NCBI RefSeq assembly: GCF_014650995.1
Contig: NZ_BMWA01000021.1
Span: 1-64,000, forward strand
DNA length: 64,000 nucleotides
Direction of reading: 5' to 3'
Source: Streptomyces viridiviolaceus
Lineage (GTDB): Bacteria; Actinomycetota; Actinomycetes; Streptomycetales; Streptomycetaceae
The notes beneath the pieces were generated by a model that worked only from the letters and a program-made list of their open reading frames with translations, ran no database searches and was not told where the DNA came from. The position numbers were made by a program, and so were the translations under genes. Within the stretch, counting starts at the first letter, position 1. Every line of letters starts with the position of its first letter. This document shows positions 35,870 to 44,956 of this stretch, piece by piece.

Positions 35870-36018
35870 CCTGCGCACATCTCCTTCGCGGGGGCGGAAC
35901 TGAACGTCGGCCGCGGTGATGCGACGCCAGCGTGCCTCGATCCTGTGCCCGCCCACACCGGGGCGCGACTCGTATGAACTACGCGGGTGACCAGCGGGTC
36001 GCCGAGGCCTGGCAGGGG

Positions 36019-36765
36019 TCAGATGAGGTGCGCGAAGACCACGAGGTTTTCCTTGTAGTCCTGGGCTGCGCGGTCGTAGGCGCCCGCGCAGGTGATGAGC
36101 CGCACCTCGGCCCGGTCCGTGTCGTCGTACACACGGCGGCTGGGAAAGTCGTCCTTCTGGAACGTCTCCACGCTGTCGACCGTGAAGGACGCCGTGCGTC
36201 CGTCGGCCCGCCGGACGTGGAAGACATCACCCTCGCCCAGCTCGAAGAGGCCCGCGAAGACGGCCGCGGACGTCTTCGTGTCGACGTGCCCGGCGATGAT
36301 CGAGGTGCCCCTCTCTCCGGGCGAGATTCCCTTGGCGTACCAGCCGACGAGGTTGGTGTCGTTGGGGGGCGGGGCCTCGAGTTGTCCGCCTGCGCCGATG
36401 GCGAGGTCCATGAAGGGGGCGTCCACGGAGATCTTCGGGATGAGCAGTCGCACGGGCTGCGACCGGGGCAGATGCTTCGTCTCCGAGTCCCGCTCGCGCG
36501 TGGCCGACGGGCTCTCGCGGGGCGTGGCCGACGGGCTGTCGCGCGGCGTGGCCGACGGGCTCTCGCGGGGGGTGGCCGACGCGCCTGCCCGCGGAGGGTT
36601 CGGGGGGTGGTAGGTGTCCGACGACGTGTCGTTGCCGCCGAACAGGGTCACCGCGAGGAGTACGAGGGCCGCGGCGCACAGCATGATCACGCCACCGCCT
36701 CCGCGCGTCCCTTGGCGGGACGGCACCGGCTGGTCGTCGGTGGGGGAAGGGGGAGCGGCTGCCAT
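36019..36765 (-). CDS. class F sortase
   Basis: 248-residue membrane-anchored transpeptidase. One helix at about 25-43, then a Ser/Pro linker with three and a half copies of an eight-residue unit (SPSATPRE), then the sortase domain from about 100. Catalytic His160 (IIAGHVDT) and Cys226 (LITCAG) are clear. The catalytic Arg cannot be fixed: the last strand reads YKENLVVFAH and the only nearby Arg is in AGAYDRAA. GAGG lies nine bases before ATG 36765. The gene directly upstream encodes a repeat-rich cell-wall-type protein, its probable substrate. Confidence 0.86.
   Translation of the reverse strand: MAAAPPSPTDDQPVPSRQGTRGGGGVIMLCAAALVLLAVTLFGGNDTSSDTYHPPNPPRAGASATPRESPSATPRDSPSATPRESPSATRERDSETKHLPRSQPVRLLIPKISVDAPFMDLAIGAGGQLEAPPPNDTNLVGWYAKGISPGERGTSIIAGHVDTKTSAAVFAGLFELGEGDVFHVRRADGRTASFTVDSVETFQKDDFPSRRVYDDTDRAEVRLITCAGAYDRAAQDYKENLVVFAHLI
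36500..36583. repeat. 24-bp tandem repeat in the sortase linker
   Basis: Three and a half near-identical 24-base units (starting GTGGCCGACGGGCT on the plus strand) at 36500, 36524, 36548 and 36572. They encode the extracellular Ser/Pro/Thr spacer and could vary in number between strains. Confidence 0.75.
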
Positions 36766-36811
36766 CGAAGACCACCTCACTAGTGCACGGCAGCTGGGCG
36801 GACGGGCGGGC

Positions 36812-36853
36812 CGGCCGGGCCGCCACACGGGGTACGGGGTGGCGGCCCGGCCG
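36812..36853. terminator. 15-bp perfect hairpin between surface protein and sortase
   Basis: Left arm 36812-36826, right arm 36839-36853. It lies after the surface-protein stop (36873) and before the sortase start (36765), so it should reduce read-through and make the substrate more abundant than the sortase. Confidence 0.7.
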
Positions 36854-36872
36854 CTATCACGCCCGGCACGGT

Positions 36873-37872
36873 TCAGACCGTCCCGGGAGCCGTCTTCTTA
36901 CGGCGCACGGCGTACAGACCGGTGCCGGCGACGGCCAGGGCCGCCAGACCGCCCGCGGTCACGGTCGGCGCTGCGGCCAGACCGCCACCACCGGTGTGCA
37001 TCCCGCCGCGGGGCTTCTCGTGGTCGCTGCCGCCCCAGGAGCCCTTGTCGCTGTCGTCCTTGTAGCCGCTACCGGAGTAGTCGCTCCCGGAGTCCTTGTA
37101 GCCGCTCCCCGAGTCGTCCTTGCCGGAGCCGCCCCAGTCGTCCTGGTTGAGCACGGCGAGGGCGCCGCCACCGGTGTGCACGCCACCGCGGGGCTTGTCG
37201 TGGTCGTCCTTCGACCAACCGTTGCCCTTGTCGCCGTGGTCCTTGTCGTCGTCGTCCCTTGTCGTAGTCGTCGTCCTTGTAGCCGTTGCCCGAGTCCTTG
37301 TCCTTGTCCGACTCGTCGGAGCCACCCGTGTCACCCCCGTTCACCGAGGCCAGGGCGCCGCCACCGGTGTGCACGCCACCGCGGGGCTTGTCGTGGTCGT
37401 CCTTCGAGCACTCGTCCTTGTCGTAGTCGTCCTTGTCGTAGTCGTCCTTGCCGCCCTTGTCGTAGTCGTCCTTGTCGTCCTTGTCGTAGTCGTCCTTGTC
37501 CTTGTCCGACTCGTCGGAGCCACCCGTGTCACCCCCGTTCACCGAGGCCAGGGCGCCGCCACCGGTGTGCACGCCACCGCGGGGCTTGTCGTGGTCACCG
37601 TTGGAGTAACCCTTGTCCTTGTCGTCGTCACCCTTCGAGCAACCGTTGTCCTTGTCGTGGTCGCCGTTGGAGTAACCGTTGTCCTTGTCGCTGCCGCCGT
37701 TCGAGTAACCCTTGTCCTTCTCGCCGTCGTGGCTGCTTCCGTTGTCGTTCTCCTTGCTGTAGGAAGAGTCGTCGTGGTCCCAGTCGCTCGCCACCGCGTA
37801 GACGCCGGGAACGGCGACCGCGAGGGCGGCCGAGGCCGCCGCTGTGGCCAGGATCCTGCGAGCAGAACGCAT
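36873..37872 (-). pseudogene. repeat-rich secreted surface protein, probable sortase substrate, one frameshift
   Basis: The gene starts at ATG 37872 after AAGGAACC. A signal peptide (RILATAAASAALAVAVPGVYA) is followed by Asp/Lys/Gly-rich repeats with the module DHDKPRGGVHTGGGALA in several copies. An extra C in the CCC run at 37256-37258 breaks the frame. The other frame continues with two more modules and ends in a hydrophobic segment plus RRKK tail, as in wall-anchored proteins. The 1000-base span is 3x333+1, so one inserted base explains the break. No exact LPxTG is present before the tail. Phase variation, mutation or sequence error are all possible. Confidence 0.75.
37294..37596. repeat. 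105-bp perfect direct repeat inside the surface protein gene
   Basis: Bases 37294-37398 and 37492-37596 are identical over 105 positions, 198 bases (66 codons) apart. A third copy of about 55 bases is at 37159-37214. Recombination between copies would delete or add 66 codons in frame. Confidence 0.85.
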
Positions 37873-38214
37873 CTGAGGTTCCTTCCGTCATGCCCGAGCA
37901 GCTGCCACTTCGTCAGCTCTGGTGACTCGGGCCTGACGTGATTCACCGTCAGCCAGATGCCTGTCCCGCACCACTCGGAGCGCGCAGCCGGGTGAACGTC
38001 CCGGGCGTACGGGGGTATCTTCCGGACTTTTCGGGTCCACCGGACGGTGGACGTGCAAGGGAGTCGCACCCGGGCCCCGGCGCCCCCGCCGCTCGCCTCC
38101 CGTAGCGGACCAATGCCCGCCACAAGCCGCCGAGTTGGAGCTTTACGGAGCATTCACCGGGGCCACGGCCACTCCGCCATGCGGGGGACCTGGCGGCCTG
38201 TCAGACGCCGACAC
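37873..38214. other. promoter-containing gap
   Basis: About 340 bases between the surface protein start and the end of the phosphatase gene. The right half has frames without protein features. The left part must carry the surface protein promoter; no element is clear enough to mark. Confidence 0.4.
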
Positions 38215-40116
38215 CTACTCCGCATCGTCGTGTGTCGGGTCCAGGACCTCCGGTTCCTGCATGCGTGAGCCGGGTGCGGCCCGGTCGGGGTCGGCGGGGC
38301 TGTACGCGGACTGGTCGGGCGGGGGCGGAGCGGTGTCGCCCGGAGCACCGACGCCCGCGGCGGGCAGGCGCAGGGCGAGCAGGGCGACGTCGTCGCCGCG
38401 GGGCGCCATGCGGGCGAGCAGCTCGTCGCAGAATTCGTCGACACTCCAGCCCTTGAGCCGACGCGCCAGGACTCCGGCGTGGTGGCGTAGCTCGGCCATG
38501 CCGAGATCGATGGGGCGGGTACGGCTCTCCACCATGCCGTCGGTGTAGAGCAGCAGCATGCTCTCCGGCGGCAGCTCCTCACGGGCGTCGGGCCAGTCCA
38601 GCCCGAGGTGGAGCGTGGCGCTCATGCCGATCAGCGGGCCGTGGCCGCCCTCCAGGAAGCGGGTGCCGCCGTCGCGCGTGATCAGCAGGGGCGGCGGATG
38701 GCCGGCGTTGACCCAGTGGAGCTGCCAGGGGCCGCCTTCGGGGCCCTCGACCCGGGCGAAGACGACGGTGGCCATGGGCGCGTCGCTGGTGTTGGTCACC
38801 GCCTCGTCCAGGCGGTGCATGATCAGGCTGGGGGGCTCCTGGTGGTCCCAGGCCAGGGCGCGGAGCATGTTGCGCACCTCGGCCATGTGGGCGGCGGCCT
38901 TGAGGTCGTGCCCGACCACGTCCCCGATGACGAGCGCCATGACGCCGTCGGAGAGCAGGAAGGCGTCGTACCAGTCGCCGCCGACCGCCATGGCACTCTC
39001 CGCGGGCCAGTAACGGGCGGCCATGCGGACGTGGTCGACCTGCGGGAGGGGGGTGAGCAGCTGGCGTTGCATGGTCTCGGCGACGTTCTGCTGCTCGTGG
39101 TAGAGCCGGGCGTTGTCCATGACCAGGCCGACTCGCCGGCCTATGTCGGCGAGCAGGGCCATCTCGGCATCGGTGTGAGCCGGAGCGTCCCCGCAGCGCC
39201 CCACGGTCAGGATGCCGTAGGACCGCGCGCGGGTGCGCAGCGGAACGGCGACGGCCGTGTGCCCGCCGAGCCGCTCGAACAGCACGCGGTGGGTGGCGGC
39301 GAAGGGGTCCTCCGCGTCGTGGAGCAGCGTGTCGGCGGTCAGCCGCACCGGGTGGTCGCCGCCTGCCAGCCGCTTCACCGCCGCGCGGGCGGGTTCCGGC
39401 AGCGAGGTGATCGGTCCACGCAGCTGCCGGGCCCGGTGGGGGTGGTCGCTGCTGCGGACGGCGACCCGTTCCAGGACGTCCTGCCGGCGCGGGCACACGT
39501 CGACCGCCGCCCACTGTCCCAGTTCCGGCACCAGCAGTTGCAGCAGCCTGCGGATCGTGCCCGAGGTGCCCTCGGTGGGGATCAGGACCGTGGAGATCTC
39601 GGCCACCAGGTGCAGCTGGCCCGTCAGCGTCTCCAGCGCGGCGGTGCGGGCCGCCGCGTCCTCCGCGGCGCTGCGGTGCAGGCTGAAGTCGTGGAAGACG
39701 ACCACCAGCCCCGCGCGCCGGCCGTTCCAGGTCAGGGGCGTGGTGGCCCAGATGATCGGCACCGTGGTGCCGTCGGCCCGCTGCAAGTACTCCTCGCTGC
39801 CCTCCCGGGCGGGTGCCCGGTACGGCGGATCGCGCATCGTGCACCGCTCGCGCGGCACGCGGCTGCCGTCGGCGTACCGGTGCAGGAGGTCGTGGGCGTC
39901 CTGCCCGGTCATCTCCCGGGCCGAGCGCCCCAGCAGGTGCTCGGCCCAGGGGTTCACCGAGGTGATACGGCCGCTCGGGTCGAGGGTGAGGACTCCGGCG
40001 CCGAGGTCGCGGAGGACGGCACGGGCGAAGTCGGCCTCGGGAACGCCGTCCGCTCCCGCGTTCCCCGGCTCCTCCTTCTGGCGGTGGCCCGTCCAGCGTG
40101 GCGTCACAGCCCTCAC
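38215..40116 (-). CDS. PAS-GAF-PP2C (SpoIIE-type) phosphatase
   Basis: 633-residue regulator. A PAS domain (about 28-150; GAGVLTLDPSGRITSVNPWAE, GRSAREMTG) is followed by a GAF domain (about 165-330). The PP2C domain runs from about 350 to 590: LLTPLPQVDHVRMAARYWPA, GGDWYDAF, VIGDVVGHDLKAA, NAGHPPPLLI and LYTDGMVESR, with metal-binding aspartates present. Such proteins dephosphorylate anti-anti-sigma factors or act in other partner-switching pathways. An anti-sigma-type ATPase and a STAS protein are encoded elsewhere in the window but not adjacent. GTG start. Confidence 0.87.
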   Translation of the reverse strand: MRAVTPRWTGHRQKEEPGNAGADGVPEADFARAVLRDLGAGVLTLDPSGRITSVNPWAEHLLGRSAREMTGQDAHDLLHRYADGSRVPRERCTMRDPPYRAPAREGSEEYLQRADGTTVPIIWATTPLTWNGRRAGLVVVFHDFSLHRSAAEDAAARTAALETLTGQLHLVAEISTVLIPTEGTSGTIRRLLQLLVPELGQWAAVDVCPRRQDVLERVAVRSSDHPHRARQLRGPITSLPEPARAAVKRLAGGDHPVRLTADTLLHDAEDPFAATHRVLFERLGGHTAVAVPLRTRARSYGILTVGRCGDAPAHTDAEMALLADIGRRVGLVMDNARLYHEQQNVAETMQRQLLTPLPQVDHVRMAARYWPAESAMAVGGDWYDAFLLSDGVMALVIGDVVGHDLKAAAHMAEVRNMLRALAWDHQEPPSLIMHRLDEAVTNTSDAPMATVVFARVEGPEGGPWQLHWVNAGHPPPLLITRDGGTRFLEGGHGPLIGMSATLHLGLDWPDAREELPPESMLLLYTDGMVESRTRPIDLGMAELRHHAGVLARRLKGWSVDEFCDELLARMAPRGDDVALLALRLPAAGVGAPGDTAPPPPDQSAYSPADPDRAAPGSRMQEPEVLDPTHDDAE

Positions 40117-40218
40117 AGCCTTCCCGATGCCCTCCTTCCGTAGGGTTCCCGAAGGTTGCGGAGTGAACCGCTCCGGATATCCGGTGAGGCCGGGCGTCCC
40201 GGGGCCGGCCGGCGACCG

Positions 40219-40923
40219 TCAGTCCGCGCCGAGCCCCGCCTGACGGGCGCGGACGATCGCCTCGGCGCGGCTGGCCGCCTGCAGCTTGGCAAGGATGTTG
40301 GAGAGGTGGTTGCGGACGGTCTTGGGGCTGAGCATCAGACGCCGCGAGATCGCCAGGTTGTCCAGGCCGCGGGCCACGAGGTCCAGGACCTCCCGCTCCC
40401 GGGTCGTCAGTTCGGGCAGGGCGCTCGGGCCGCCACCGGTGGAGCGCCTGCCGGTCAGATGGGCGACGGCGCGCGAGGCCACGGCCGGGCCGAGGATCAC
40501 CTCGCCGTTGGCGACCGCCCGGACGGCGCGTTCGACCTCGGTGGGCGACGCGCCCTTGAGGAGATAGCCGCGGGCCCCGGCCCGCATGGCGGCGAACACC
40601 GAATCGTCGTCGTCCAGCATGGTGACCACCAGGACGGCCGTGTCCGGCCGGACCCGCAGGAGCTCCCGGGTGGCGACCACGCCGGACGGGGCGTGGTCGC
40701 CCAGGTGCAGGTCCATGACGACCACGTCCGGCTGCCGGACGCGCGCGGCGGTCAGTGCCGTCTCCATCGACTCCGCCTCGGCGACCACCGACAGTCCGGG
40801 CAGGGAGCCCAGCAGCGCGGTCATGCCCATGCGGAAGACCGGATGGTCGTCCACGACGACGATCCGGAGCGGCTCCGCCGTGCGCTCCGGTCCGATGCCG
40901 CCCGCGTCCCTGCCGGCCCTCAT
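40219..40923 (-). CDS. NarL/LuxR-type response regulator
   Basis: 234-residue response regulator. Receiver domain from about residue 18 with acidic DD pair (VVVDDHPVF), phospho-acceptor Asp71 (VVMDLHLG) and the conserved Lys in GARGYLLKGAS. A LuxR HTH from about 168 (LTTREREVLDLVARGLDN, SPKTVRNHLSNILAKL). Start overlaps the kinase stop (ATGA), so the pair is co-translated. Targets unknown. Confidence 0.92.
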   Translation of the reverse strand: MRAGRDAGGIGPERTAEPLRIVVVDDHPVFRMGMTALLGSLPGLSVVAEAESMETALTAARVRQPDVVVMDLHLGDHAPSGVVATRELLRVRPDTAVLVVTMLDDDDSVFAAMRAGARGYLLKGASPTEVERAVRAVANGEVILGPAVASRAVAHLTGRRSTGGGPSALPELTTREREVLDLVARGLDNLAISRRLMLSPKTVRNHLSNILAKLQAASRAEAIVRARQAGLGAD

Positions 40924-43115
40924 GTCACCGTCTCCCCTGTCCGCCCCCGCCCGGTTCCCGTACCGGCTGCCCGTCGAGCCGGGTCACCCCGCTCACGCTC
41001 GTCCACCACCCGCCGGTGGCCGGGCCCGTCCGTGACCCCCTCGCGCGGTGGCTGCTCCGGCCGCAGCGGTACGCGGAGCACGACGCGGGTGCCGTGCCCG
41101 TCCTCCCCGGGCTCCCAGTCGATCGTGCCGCCCAGCGCCTCGGCCCGTTCCCGCAGGGACTGGGTGCCCACTCCGTCCCGGCTCGAGGGACCGATGCCGC
41201 GGCCGTCGTCCACGACGGTCACCAGGAGCAGGTCGGGCGCCGGGTTCTCCACGGCGACCGTGCAGGCCCGCGCCCCGGCGTGCCGGACGACATTGCGCAG
41301 CGCCTCCGCGACGACCGCGTAGACGGTGCCGGCCGCCTCGCGAGGGATGTCGGGCTCCCCGTCCGCGGCGCCCGGTGCCCGGTCGGTGCGTACGACGACG
41401 GTGAGGCCGTCGGCCTCATGGCGCATCACCAGTTCCCGCAGCGCCGGTACCAGGCCCAGTTCCGTCAGGACGGGCGGGAAGAGTCCGCGGGCGAGAACGC
41501 GGACCTCCTCGACCCGGGCGTCGACCTCGCCGCGCAGCCGGGCCAGCAGCTCATCGGCCGGTGAGCCGGCCGGGAGCAGGTTGCGCACGGCGGCCAGGCC
41601 CAGGCCGATCCCGGCGAGGGCCGGTCCCAGCTGATCGTGGAGTTCCCGGCGCAGCGCCCGGCGCTCGTCGTCGCGTGCGGCGGCCAGCCTGCCGCGGGAC
41701 TCGCGCAGTTCACGGGTGACGGCCACGAGGTGCACGGTGGTGGCGACGACGGGCGCCACCTCGTCGAGCGCGGACCGGGTGCGCCGGTCGAGCCGTTCGC
41801 CGGGCCGCGCCGTCACCACCATGTGTCCGGCCGGGCGGCGGCGTACGACGAGGGGAACCACCACGGGTTCGGCACCCGCCGGAGCGCCGGCCACGACCCG
41901 TGTCGTGCCGTCCTCGTCGACGATCCGCACCGAGCCCAGGTTGAAGGACGCGGCGATGCTCTCCACCATGCCGGTGAGCGCCTGCTGCGGACCGGCCGCG
42001 CTGCCCAGGTGGCGGCCGACCTTGCCGAGGGCGGGCGCCGCCGCCTCTCCGTGCACGAGCCGGTCGACGCGCCGCTGCAGCCAGCTCCTCGCGGGCTGGA
42101 CGGCGGCCGCCGGCACCGCGGTCGCGAGCACCCGGCCCAGCGTGCCGTTCCCCGGCAGCAGCAGCCCGGACACGGCGACCGTGCAGAAGTACCCGGCGAC
42201 GAGCAGGCCGGTGAGCAGCCACCACACGAGCGCCCGGCTGACCACCAGGTCGATGCCCCACAGCCGTTGCCGCAGCACGACCACCAGGACGGCCGCCGGG
42301 AAGAACGCCTGGGAGGCCAGATGCGTCAGCGGGGTGAACAGGCCCAGCGCGGCCGGCCCCTCCCCCGCGAACACGACCAGGGGCAGGAACGTCAGCGCCA
42401 CCAGGGCCGTACCGACCGCCAGCCAGCCGAGCCCCCGGCCGTCCGGGTCCCGCAGCCGGCGACGGGCCGCATGGCCGGCCGCGAGCAGACCGAGCACCAC
42501 CACGCAGCCGAGCAGCGTCCGCTGCACGGGCTCCACCAGCCCTGCCCACGCGGTGGAACGTACCGCGAGCGGTGCGTACGGCTCGCCCTCGGGCCATGGC
42601 CACGGTTCCGTCAGCCGCACCGCCAGCAGACCGGCGACCAGGAACGCGCCGACGGCGATCGCCACCCGCACGGCGTGCGACGGCGCCCGCTCCGACAGCA
42701 GGTAGGGAACGACCAGCAGGAGCGCCAGCGTCCCCGGCACCCAGGCCGTGCCCTGCAGCACCGACCAGGCCGGCGGCAGGGCCCCGGGGTCCGCGTCCCG
42801 CGCCCACAGCGCCACGGCCTGCGCCGTCACCGCGGCCACGCCGCCGCCGACGGCGGTCAGCGCCACGAGCCACGCCACCGGATGCGTGCGCCGGCTCAGG
42901 ACGACGGCCCCCACCAGGCCGTACACGAGCGCGTCCGCGGTGTCGACGACGAAGTACCACTGGTCCGCGTCCCACGGTGCGCCGGCCAGGGCCATCAGGA
43001 CCAGTGCCGTGCCGGCGAGGCCCCAGGCCACCACGAGCACGGCGACGGCGGAGGCTCGATGGCCTCCGCCGTGCCTGCCCTGCCGGGCCTCGTCGTCTGT
43101 TCCCCGTCCCCCCAC
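40920..43115 (-). CDS. membrane histidine kinase of the NarL-partner (HisKA_3) type
   Basis: 731-residue sensor kinase. The first 330 residues hold about nine to ten membrane segments with almost no extracellular domain, so it probably senses a membrane or intramembrane cue. A GAF-like region (about 370-460) precedes HisKA_3 with phospho-His493 (DERRALRRELHDQLGPALAG) and a HATPase with N-box EALRNVVRHAGA and VVDDGRGIG. Overlaps the response regulator start by four bases. Confidence 0.9.
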   Translation of the reverse strand: MGGRGTDDEARQGRHGGGHRASAVAVLVVAWGLAGTALVLMALAGAPWDADQWYFVVDTADALVYGLVGAVVLSRRTHPVAWLVALTAVGGGVAAVTAQAVALWARDADPGALPPAWSVLQGTAWVPGTLALLLVVPYLLSERAPSHAVRVAIAVGAFLVAGLLAVRLTEPWPWPEGEPYAPLAVRSTAWAGLVEPVQRTLLGCVVVLGLLAAGHAARRRLRDPDGRGLGWLAVGTALVALTFLPLVVFAGEGPAALGLFTPLTHLASQAFFPAAVLVVVLRQRLWGIDLVVSRALVWWLLTGLLVAGYFCTVAVSGLLLPGNGTLGRVLATAVPAAAVQPARSWLQRRVDRLVHGEAAAPALGKVGRHLGSAAGPQQALTGMVESIAASFNLGSVRIVDEDGTTRVVAGAPAGAEPVVVPLVVRRRPAGHMVVTARPGERLDRRTRSALDEVAPVVATTVHLVAVTRELRESRGRLAAARDDERRALRRELHDQLGPALAGIGLGLAAVRNLLPAGSPADELLARLRGEVDARVEEVRVLARGLFPPVLTELGLVPALRELVMRHEADGLTVVVRTDRAPGAADGEPDIPREAAGTVYAVVAEALRNVVRHAGARACTVAVENPAPDLLLVTVVDDGRGIGPSSRDGVGTQSLRERAEALGGTIDWEPGEDGHGTRVVLRVPLRPEQPPREGVTDGPGHRRVVDERERGDPARRAAGTGTGRGRTGETVT

Positions 43116-43241
43116 GGGGCAAGGCTCCCAGCAGACGGTGCGGTTGTCACCGCGCGAGCGCCCCTCCTGCGTCGGACGCTGCGGGCCCGCTGCCGTGTAC
43201 GGCGTAGGCGATCCGCCGCCCCCGTCGGCGGACCACCCGCG

Positions 43242-43958
43242 TCAGTCGAGTCGCCGGCTACGTCCGAAGGCGAACGCCGCCCCGAGGAGCAGCAGGTACG
43301 GCACGCCCACGAACAGGGCCATGTACTGGAACGGCGTCAGCTGGGTGACCAGCAGCAGGAGGCCGAACAGCAGGCTGACGACGCCGATCCACCGGCTCAC
43401 CGCGCCCTGCCGGAAGGCCGCGACGACGAGCGCCGCCGCGGTGAGCAGCAGCCCGGCCCAGGCCCAGCCGTAGGTGCCGAGCTGGGCCAGTTCGCCGACG
43501 ATCGTGTCGGGGTCGGTGTCATCGGCCATCCGCAGGTTGTGGAACGCCTCCGTGCCCATGCCGGCTCCGACCAGGCTCATCACGGCGACCAGGAGCACCC
43601 CCAGGCCGGCGACCGCCGGGACCAGGCTGCCCGCCGGGCACTGGCGGTCCAGCCTGCGGCGCAGTCCCGCACCGAAGACCGCAGCGCCGAGCGCCGCCGC
43701 GGTGAAGCCGACCTGGGTGACGAACACCCACCACATGGCCGAGCCATCGAGCCGCTCCACCATGCGGGCGTTGTCGGCGATGTCGGAATCCTCGTAGGGC
43801 CACAGCGGGCCGGAGGCGACGAACACGGCGAGACCGCCGAGCGCGGTGACGATGCCTCCCCAGGCCCAGCCGCGCCGCTCGGCGCGGGGCGAGGCCGGAT
43901 CGGTGACGGCTCCCGGGGCGGGCCCGGTGGAGGGCTGGTGCGAGAGTGAAGCGGACAT
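43242..43958 (-). CDS. integral membrane protein, unknown function
   Basis: 238-residue protein with about six hydrophobic segments (for example GGIVTALGGLAVFVASGPLW, VGFTAAALGAAVFGAGLRR and LFVGVPYLLLLGAAFAFG). No family recognised. Start at 43958 follows GGGGGAACC. It lies 126 bases upstream of the two-component pair on the same strand and may be expressed with it. Confidence 0.65.
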   Translation of the reverse strand: MSASLSHQPSTGPAPGAVTDPASPRAERRGWAWGGIVTALGGLAVFVASGPLWPYEDSDIADNARMVERLDGSAMWWVFVTQVGFTAAALGAAVFGAGLRRRLDRQCPAGSLVPAVAGLGVLLVAVMSLVGAGMGTEAFHNLRMADDTDPDTIVGELAQLGTYGWAWAGLLLTAAALVVAAFRQGAVSRWIGVVSLLFGLLLLVTQLTPFQYMALFVGVPYLLLLGAAFAFGRSRRLD

Positions 43959-44383
43959 GGTTCCCCCATGGACGGTGCGGCCGGCCTCTGACCGGCCGGC
44001 TGTCGGACGTGCTCCACCACCGTGGCCGTCCCGGTGTCCCGGGCGCATGAGGCGGGTGTCCCGTCCGGTCGGGCGGGCCTCGCCCGGCTCCGACGCCCGC
44101 CGGTGGTCCGAGAGCGGGACAGTGGGCGGAGACGCTGCCGTGGTGCGGCCGGCCGGGGGGCCGGGGGGGCGGGGAAAGGGCCGCCGGGCGTCCCGACCGG
44201 AGGGACGGCGAGCACCGGGACCGTCACGTTCGACAGGGCGAAGGCCCGGAGCAGGGTGCCGGGTGCCGTGGCGAAGCCGGTGAGCCGGGTGGACGGGACC
44301 ACGTCGGCCGGTCGTACCGGGGTGCTCGCCCGGGTGCGTGCCCGGCGTCCCGGGCCGGACGCGACTGCGCGACGGTGCCCGGC
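43959..44383. other. gene-free stretch
   Basis: About 425 bases including a long G-rich run near 44150-44180. No coding frame has protein features. Probably the promoter region of the membrane protein plus spacer. Confidence 0.4.
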
Positions 44384-44854
44384 TCAGCGGCGGTGGCCGA
44401 CGGCTTCCCTGGGCGGGTCGTCGGCCAGCAGCACCTCGGCCGTCGTGCGCTTGCCGACCGCCTCACGGTGCACCTCGAAGCTCTGGCACACGGCCATGAC
44501 GATCTCCAGCCCGTGCCGGCCGACCCGGCCGGGGTCGGCGGCCTCGGCCACCGGCAGCATCGGGTCGGAGTCCCACACCGTCACTTCCACCCCGCCGCCG
44601 GTCAGCCGGAGATCGACCACGGACGGGCCGGGCGCGTACTTGCAGGCGTTCGTCAACAGCTCGCTGACCACCAGCTGGACCACGTCCATCGCACGATCGG
44701 ACACCGGAAGCCCGTAGGCCGCCTGCACACGCGCAAGGAACTCCCGGGCCAGCTCCCGTCCCCGCGCGATGTCCGAGGAACTGCCCTCGTACGCCGCCGA
44801 AACCTCGACCAGCCCCTGTCGCAGCTGTTCCCCGTTGTGGGCAGCCCCGTCCAT
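44384..44854 (-). CDS. anti-sigma/regulatory ATPase, HATPase_c_2 (RsbW-like)
   Basis: 156-residue GHKL ATPase of the type used as anti-sigma kinases in actinomycetes. N-box QLVVSELLTNACKYAPGPS, G1 region VWDSDPM, G2 region GRHGLEIVMAVCQSFEV. Such proteins bind sigma factors or phosphorylate STAS antagonists. No sigma factor is adjacent. Confidence 0.85.
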   Translation of the reverse strand: MDGAAHNGEQLRQGLVEVSAAYEGSSSDIARGRELAREFLARVQAAYGLPVSDRAMDVVQLVVSELLTNACKYAPGPSVVDLRLTGGGVEVTVWDSDPMLPVAEAADPGRVGRHGLEIVMAVCQSFEVHREAVGKRTTAEVLLADDPPREAVGHRR

Positions 44855-44956
44855 CCGATCCGCCCTCTTCCTGAGCCTTGACCGTTACGCCAGCCGTCTA
44901 CCCCCTAAAACGGGAAACACCGGAACCTGCCCGCCCGATCGTCCGAGTGGCCGTCC

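Noticed and set aside
37069..37872. Possible CRISPR-like or satellite array from regularly repeated DNA
   Set aside because: The repeats are in-frame coding repeats of a secreted protein with signal peptide; spacing is irregular and there are no cas genes.
41637..43949. 770-codon plus-strand frame opposite the histidine kinase
   Set aside because: Gln/Arg/His-rich shadow; the minus strand encodes a clear HisKA_3 kinase coupled to its regulator.
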